Source: a virus
DNA length: 24,483 bases
Virus record (IMG/VR): IMGVR_UViG_3300006802_000541
Span: 1 to 24,483 of that record
Strand: one strand, 5' to 3'
Made by a program: the position numbers and the translations under genes. Below the pieces are notes generated by a model that was not told where the DNA came from, made no database searches, and worked only from the letters and a program-made list of their open reading frames with translations. This document shows, piece by piece, positions 1-9,000 of this stretch; the first letter of the stretch is position 1, and every line of letters starts with the position of its first letter.

Positions 1-3000
1 ATTCATCTGTTTCACTATTAATATATTCAAACAGAATAATCAAAGATTTGTTTCTAAATTCTACCAGTTCATCAATATAAATTTGTTCGTTTAAGGCTCT
101 AACTATCCAACGTGTTTCTTCACTTGGATATTCGTCAAATGAATTAGTGTCAAAGAAATTGTCCCCGAATCCTGTTTTGCCTGCGGCATAATCCCACAAG
201 TAAGTTTTAAATTTAATCGTACCGTTTTGTAATCCAATTCTAGTCCAAACACCCATGCCATCGTAGCGATACATTTCCCATTTACCTTCACCGTTTTCTT
301 CAACAGTGACGATAGTATTTCTTGTAACGTTTAATGTTGCTAAGTCTGCATACATAGGTACAGTTCTAGTAGACTTAGTATTATTATTGTACTGAATTTC
401 GTTTGATGTTGTTGGCAACCACCAGTTAATGTATTCCCAATAATCTGGGGTGTTATAAAATTCTCCTGTTTGGAATAAGAACGATGCTTCTCGTCTAGTT
501 TCTGCAATAGGATACTGTGCAAGAATAGTGTTTGCGTATTCTAAGTAATTCTTTAGTGCAAAGAATCTATTAAAGAAGAAACTTTGTCTTGGTCTTGCTA
601 ATACGCCTGACTGCACTGCCTTTGGTAAGTATGGGTTAGGAACAACTCCGCCTACCTCATCAACACCTGACATAGAATCTAACATTCTATCGTATAGACC
701 TTCTGGTCTATTAGTTGCAGTTTCTGGTCCGAACTTGGGTAATCCCGGTAAGAAATCATCAGGGTAATCTGTTCTAATTAAATTAAATTCTTGGTGAGGT
801 TCTGCATCACTCAATCCTGTAGCGAATCCTATATGAAATACACTGTCATTAACATTTGTATAAGGTTGTGTATTGTATAAACCAAATGTATTTGGTAGTA
901 GTGGGGCAACAAAAGGTATACCAGAATTTTTAGGCATTGTGATATATCTTTGAAGAATGCCGTCGCTTAATGTTTTTCCTAACTGGTTATTTACTTGTCC
1001 TGTATTACGAACCCAATAGTACCATACGGGCTCAACTACACCTGATGCGTTAAGTTTTGACTGAACACAGAATTTTTGTGAATCTTTAGGTTGTCCTGTG
1101 CCTGTGTATGCTCCGGGTGGTTGTTTACTTTCTACCCAAGTATACACGGCAACGTCTGACCCTGGGAAAACTTGTCCCCATATCTTGCTGTTATATACTA
1201 TATCATTTTGATGATAGTTTAACCATCTTACTTTGCTAGTATCAAACCATAATTGTCCAACTTGATTCTCTCCCCATAACATACCAGAACTAGATTTTTT
1301 CGTACCGTCTGAATTGTATGTTGCAGGATCAATCATAGAAACATAATCTAAATTTTGTCTTACAGCACCACACATTTTGTTTTGTAGAGGATCTATGTAA
1401 TCTAAGTTAACTAATGTGTTATTTGTTTCCGCACTATAAATTTGCACATTTTGTATTTTGTCAATGTCTACAACCGGTGCTGACTCTCTAAATATACTCC
1501 AGTCTTTTAGACCGGTAGAATTAATGTAAACATTTATCTGCCCACCGATATCTGCGTATGATAAATCTGGTGTGCCTATAACTACATGGTTATCATTGAA
1601 ATCAAGTGCTGTGCCATAATTAGGTTGGTATCCGTAATTTTCATCAAGGGAGTTGCAGTGCTGTGCGTAAACAAATTGTCCAGGGTCTGCAACACTACCG
1701 TTGTAGTTTGCAAGATAATCAAACATATAAACTGCGCCGGCATTTGGATAATCATCTACGAATTGTGTTGCATTGTTATCAAATACAGTGTCATTGTGAA
1801 TATTTTCATCGTCAAAAAAATCAAACGTAGTACCTAAATACCTTGTTCCTGCAGGAGCAGAAATTACTACAGAATCACTTTCGTTAAATTTAATTGTATT
1901 ACCAAACAATGTCCTAGTCGCACCGTGCGGTGGTAAGATTGTTTGTGTTTCTGTATATAATTGAATACCTAACTCAGCAAATACACTGTCATCAGTTTGT
2001 TGTAGAGTTAATCTTTGGTTGACAGCACTTATATCGGCTGATATAATTGAGATTATGAGTTTGTTATCACTTGCGGAAGCCGTCACATTAGTAATAGCAT
2101 TATTGTTAATCTGGCTTGCAACTTGTTGTGCAGTGCTTCCAGCGGCTACAGGTATGCGGTAACCATTAATTAATAATACGCGGTTGCTTGTTAAAGAAAC
2201 TTCTGAAGTTCCTACGACTGAACCGTATTTTGCTCCGCCGTCAGTATAACGATGGACAGCACCATCTGTTATGTTTTGACCAGTACCGACAATTTCACCT
2301 GGTGCACCAAACAATATCTCATTTGAAGTATAGGTCATATCATTATCATAACCAAACTGAACACCAACTCTTGTTTTATTTCCCGCATTAACTGTTTGGG
2401 CCCACTGAAACTTATTACTTTCTAAGGTGAGTATGTCCCCTGCTCTTAATATAGAATAATATCTAATATTAGTTCCAACAACAGCATAAGTGTTATCATT
2501 TACTATTGTACTGTTTACTTGTGCCGTAATTGCTTCCGACTGCACGTATGCAGTAAACGTTACACTAGGCGCATCTGTGAGTGTCACAGTGGTCGTTGTA
2601 GAACGAGTTGTCTTTAAAGATATTGTATTACCAGCAATATCTTCAATATAATAAACTGTTGAAGATGATACTCCAGAGTCACCAAAATCAGATCCGTCAA
2701 ATACAACTGGATCATTGACATTCATACCAGTAGTTGATGCGAGTGTAATATAATTTGATGCAACTACTGTTGCTGAACTACTTGTTACTGTGGGCGCAAA
2801 TGTTAATGGGAATTGCTGATATTGATCTACACCATTAGTATATTGCGACTCAATATTTTGTACTAATCGCTGGTAAATATATCCGGAACCATAATTAGTT
2901 AGTGAATTAGGGCCTGTTTTATATGGTGAGCCAACGGCTAGAGTTGCGCCTGTATAGTCAGTAGATACTGAGAAACCAAAATTGTCGCCGGCAGTTGCAC

Positions 3001-6000
3001 CTTGAAGTGTGCCGTCGATAATGATAGGTGTAGTATCATAACTTGCTAAATTAGCAGTACCTGTACCTGATCCTGAGCCAGTAGCAATAAATGTAATCCC
3101 CACCTTGCCTTCTACTGCACCTAATGCTTCCCAATCAGTGTCGCCTACGCTAGTAATTTCATAAGTTTCGCCAGGAGTAAAGAAGCCTGCTTCAAACGGA
3201 ATTCTTTGTTTGCGATATACATAAACTTTATTGTCTACTGGATAACCTACAAAGATCCAATTTTTATCTTTTGAAATGTAAGCATCTTGTCCTACGCCAC
3301 TTGGCACAGAAATAGCAGGTTGATATTCTATTATATCATCTGTTAACACTGTATTGTTTAGTGTGTAAATATGTAATCTGGGTGTCCCTGTAGGTTCTGT
3401 CACAACATAAATGTTGTCTGCGTGTGCAATGCGTGTACCAAAAGAAGGACCACCGGTTAATAAACTTCCGGTGTCCTCATCATAACGCTGAGAATTTGCA
3501 TTGTATCCATAACGATAAACTTTTCCAACATCAGCATCACCGATGAGGTAACCCATTCTTGGACCGTATGCTACTGAACTACCAAATGACTCTCCATCAA
3601 TTCTGTCTAATTCTTCTAATTGTGCAAAGTTGATAGATTTTCGATAAACTGCCCATCCGCCATTAACACTTTCGTCAACCCAAATAGTATTTTTAACGAA
3701 CTCTGCTTCAAGTAAATCTGTGTCATTAATATCAGATGGTTTGTTAACTCTTTGTTCTATAAATGTTAAGCCAATGCCTTGCAGTCCAGTTCGACTTTCA
3801 GAATTATCTAATGTTAAATTAATGTTGATGGTGTATATATTTACTACGTCAGTTACAAGATAATAACCGTTAACTTCGGGGCCCAAACCTATAAAGCATA
3901 CAGGGTCTAATTTTTCAAGTCCGTGTGCTTTATTGAATGTAATTTGAGTTGATTGGGATCCTAAACCTTGTACTCTATCTACAATGCCTACTGTTTTCCA
4001 AGTATAAACTCTCCACTTGTTTCTAAAATTTGCTAACCAAGCATAATCTCTTACATAAAAATTATCAATCGGAACTCTTAAACCATTTGAATTTCTAGCG
4101 GTACGCAAGTCTGAAAAATAATATGCCGCCATACGCACATCTTCCCAATTGACATATCCTGCACTTGGGTATAATTGTTCTGTATCATCATAATTTGTTG
4201 TCAGTAATATATTAGGATCACTAACAGGTCTAGCATAATTATATAAATTGTAAATAGGTACTTCTTGCATTGCTCCTGCAGTTGGAGTACCGTTTGTCAA
4301 ACTTACGATTCCAGGATTACCTGTTAAATCAGATTGGTTAATTCTAAAATCAACAAAGTTGTTGTTTAAAGTACCACCGAACTGTCCCGACAAGATAGCC
4401 CAGTTTTCATAAACATCATAATCAATACCGCCCTGTGGTAAATTTGCGCCTTTGAATGCAGAAACAGCGTTTGGAGTACCTTTGTTCTTAATTAAGTTTT
4501 TGTAAACGTTAACTTGTGTAATGTCAGTCAAATCTACAAGAGCAAGATAATCTCTTGGTCTGTAACCAATCAATGAAAACGATAACTGATCTGCGTCTTG
4601 TTCTAAGTTTGCTGTATTAGTGTTGTAATACAATGTTTGTTCATAAGAACGTGTTGATGAGTTTGGCAACAAGCCTTTTTGTATCTCGTCATAATCTGTA
4701 ACAAGCCATTCAGTTTCTTGGAACTTAGATGCAGCCTGAACTGTTTTTAATGCAGTCCAGTATTTGTTTTTGTAGGTAACGATCATGCCTTTAGCATATT
4801 TTTTACCAACTGCCCAAGGTTCAATATTGTCCTGATTTAAAATAAATCCAGAAGCAAACATTGTACCGTTCCACTCTGCTGTTTTAACTCCTCGCATATA
4901 GATACGGTTTTGACGTAAACCAGTAGTTAAGTTGTATATAACATCGTTAAACACGGTTACGTTATCAAATACGATACCATGTTCAAAATTACTTAAATTA
5001 ACCTGTAAATATGACATTGCATCACCGCTGTTCAATGTTTTTACATTGAATTTAGTGTCTAAACGTGTGATTGCAAGTTCACTCAACTTAATAGGATATA
5101 AATTTTGATTTAATATAAAATTATTTTGCGTAACTGTAAGAGGCTGAACTATTAAACTTTCTTTATCAATTGTTAAGTTCTGTGCGGCTGGGTTTAAAGT
5201 AATAATTGATCCATTTTCCCAACCTGTTTGTGCCCAGTATAAAAATTCTTTAGTAATAAAGTCCCAGTTAATTTCTACACCGGAGTTAATTTCATCAAAT
5301 AGCATACCTTTACGTTGAAGATAAGCAGAGTATCCCCCTAAAAATGTTGCTACTTCCTGAGGAGTGTAAAATATAGTACCATACGGTACTAATGTTTCCT
5401 GAATAGCCGTTGTTGTGTATTCGTTTGGTACTTTTACAGTAATTTCATCTACGGTAATTTGTCTGTTGTCGCCGTTGTTAACCGGTTTATCAATAATAAA
5501 GTATGCTTGACTTTGAGAATTACCGTATACTCTCCAACCATCGGTTGTAATTTGTACTACGACAGCAGAGTATTTGAGTGTGTCTTCTGGTTGGTTATCA
5601 TGTAGTAACACAGAATAACTTTCATCAGGAATTAACAATGACGCATTATTAGAATTAGGTGTTCCTTTTTCAACAAAGAATTTTAATAGTGTTTTATCAC
5701 TATAACCAGCAAGACGATAGATTAATCGAACATCTAAGTTATCAAGTAACGAAGTAATAGAGGTAGTAGCATCAACTCCTCTGACTTTTTCGTAATCAAC
5801 AATCCAGTTTAAGTAACTAGTCTTAGGCGTGCCGGAACCATATACCTCAACGTCACTAATAATTAAGTGTTGTCTATTATCTACTAGATACTGATTAAAT
5901 TCTGTATTATACTTGTAATTGTCTAGGTCTACTGCTAAATTAAATAACTGTGCAGGTCTAGTTAATGCAAATAATTTTACAAGATCAAATGGCCATGTAG

Positions 6001-9000
6001 AACTTCTTCTATAAGATAACTCTGCTGATGCAATATCACCTACTTTCCAATCTCGTCTAAATGTATTAGAGTTATACTGTCCTATAATAGCATCTAGCGG
6101 CGAACGTAAATTACCCTGTTCGTCTACTGGTATAATTTTGCTTAATCCAGGACGTGCAACGTTTTCGTTAGTAATTGGGTCACCGTTATTCCAAATATAA
6201 CCTGCTTCTAAATCTGCCCACAAGATATCGTTGTTACTTGTGTATGGTGCAGGACCATAACGATCTGTCCACCAACTTGGCATATTAGCAAAACCTAACA
6301 TTTCCCATGGCGCAGTATTTGGTTGGAATGAATCATAGAAGAATTTGTACAACCCTCTCCAGTAACCTTGATATACTGGTGTGTTTGTTAACTTGTTACC
6401 AGATGCTGTATAGTTGTAACTAAATTGATTTCCAGTAGAATAACCTTGTTGAGTTTTATAATTAATTCTATTTGAGCCTGCCCAGTTTAAGAACATAGGC
6501 GAGTACATCTTTAAGAAATCTTCATTAGAATAGGTGCCTTCTCTAAAGAAGCCAGGCATAACTTCATATTCTTTGATAGGAACTTCAGTTGACAACTTAA
6601 TGTTGTTATAAACTCTTTGTTCAAATTCAAGTAACAGTTGATCTCTAAAATCTGTTAAGCCATATTCGGTGCTATACTCTCCATAAAGAGTCGTGTATGA
6701 CCCGTCATGACCTTGAATTACGTAAGTTGGTGCTGAGTAATTAGAATCTAAAATTACTTGTGGGATAAACTTAGGATACATGCCCAACTTAGTTGGTGTA
6801 TTAGGTACGTATGATCCATATGTTTGATTATATTCTTTTACAGTAATTACATCATTTGGTTGTAATGCTACAGTGACATTTAATGAAGGTGCTGTTGTAG
6901 AAATAGTGTAATCTCTATCCTTAATTAACTGCGTAGTAACTTGTGTCCCATTAACAACGGTTGTTTTATATACCAAAACACCACTGTAGTTTGCAGTTGT
7001 AAAATCGTAAATTTTTGTTAATGGATAAACTGATTCTTGTAGAGCATTAGCAAACGTATAATTGTTTGATTGATATGGTGCTTGTGAGGGCATCATATCG
7101 CTCCAAAAGAACGGATCTAAATCTGACTTAGAAGAGGTTACTGCATCTAATGTTTGATCTAAAATATAAGAAGCAGAAAATCTTTGTTGCCAATCGATAC
7201 CTGATGCAGTTTTAACTAACAGTTGTTTATATTGTACATATGCTTCACTGTTAAATTGTAACGCATCAAAAATATTATGCTCAGACTTACGCAAGAAGGT
7301 ACCGGGCAATACTAATGATGCAGAGTTTTGTATGATTTTTGTACCGTATGGTATAAGATTGCCTAAATCTCTGTAATTGTTTGAACCAAATATTGCTCCT
7401 TCTATACCGGGAGCGTTAACAAATATATTTTGATACTGTGATCTAATTTCGCCAATATTAATTTCTGTTAAATCTTCATTAAATGGATTATTATTTAAGT
7501 TAATAGGAACACCGTAGTATGCATTGGCGCTAACTTGATTACTTAATAATAAGATTTGAATAGGTGTATCTTCAGTTGGTGCTGTGTTTAAAGTTACAAC
7601 TGTAGAGTTGCTTGTTCTAGTAACTGTATAATCTGATGGTAGCACAAACACATTATTTAAATAAACTTGTATTGCAGGCCATTTAGCAGTATTTTCAGGA
7701 TCATCTGGTACAACAGCAATATCACAAGTAAATTGGGCTGTGGTCCCTTTTGTATATTCTAGTTCAAATATTTGATATTGAACTGAGGGGGCAACGGCTG
7801 TTTGCCAACCCAATTTCCTTGTAAAATCTATATTACTTGTGTAATCATATATGTAACCAGTATTAACTTTTTGTTCAACAGGTTCTGTCCCTGTAACATA
7901 AGAAAAACTTTGACTGTTTAATGCGACATCAAAACTAATATCACCTACGTTATCAATATTAGAATAACTTAGAGGAAAACCTAATATAGAATCGTTTGCG
8001 CCAGTGCCAACACCGTATGCAAATAATTTATTACCTACAAATGATGTGCCTTGATAGTAATCTGCGTCTCCGAATGAAATACCGTTGCTGTCAAATACAT
8101 CAAACAATGGTGCTTGATTAACTGTTAGTTTTTGTTGTGCTTCTGACCAATATTGACCATCAAACCAGAATGTTGAACCTTGATAATTGTAGCCACGTAA
8201 AGATACTGTTTGATCGTTTTCCTCAACTGGACTATCTTCTGCTTCTGTCAATGTTATTACTGCTGGACCCGTAGAAGTTAGTTTTGAAAAGCCAACAACC
8301 CAAATTTTATTTCTAACATTAATATTAGTGTCTGCCGCAAAAACAACCCTGGCGCCTGAAAACAGTGCGTATTGGTCAACAGTAGTGTCAGTACCTACGA
8401 TAGACGCATTTGTTGTACTAGCAAAAGTAGTTGCATCACTCCATGAAACTTCTAAAATAGTATTTGTACCAGCAATGTCTATACTATCAATTTGTGTATT
8501 TCTTGGTAAAATATTTGTAGAGTCTGTAATATACATACCAACTTGAAATACAGTATGTACATTCGCTGTTGGGATTGTAATATTTGTTACAGTCCCGGCT
8601 GTTACAGCATTGATAGTAGCGGTATAATCCGTGTAGGTTTCAACATCTGGATAATAGTTTTGTTGGTTTGCTACTTTTGTAAATGCATTAGTTGTTCTAG
8701 TGTCGATAAAGTCAATTGGGTTTTTAGAAGCCGCACCAGAATTAAAAAGTTTTAAATTTGGATAAAACTCAATGATAGGACGCTTTGCTTTATTTGTTCC
8801 AGTAGCATACGTTGTTATAATAGTTGGGTCTTCGTTATACTCTGCTGTCGCATTAATAACATCAATGTGGAACCATCTGTTTGATCTAGACCAAGCATTG
8901 TTATTGATAGAGTTTCTAGCGATTGTAATATAATCTGGATCAATAGGTATAAACAATTCTGTATCAAAATTACCGATTGAGTAAGGAAGTATATCGTATG

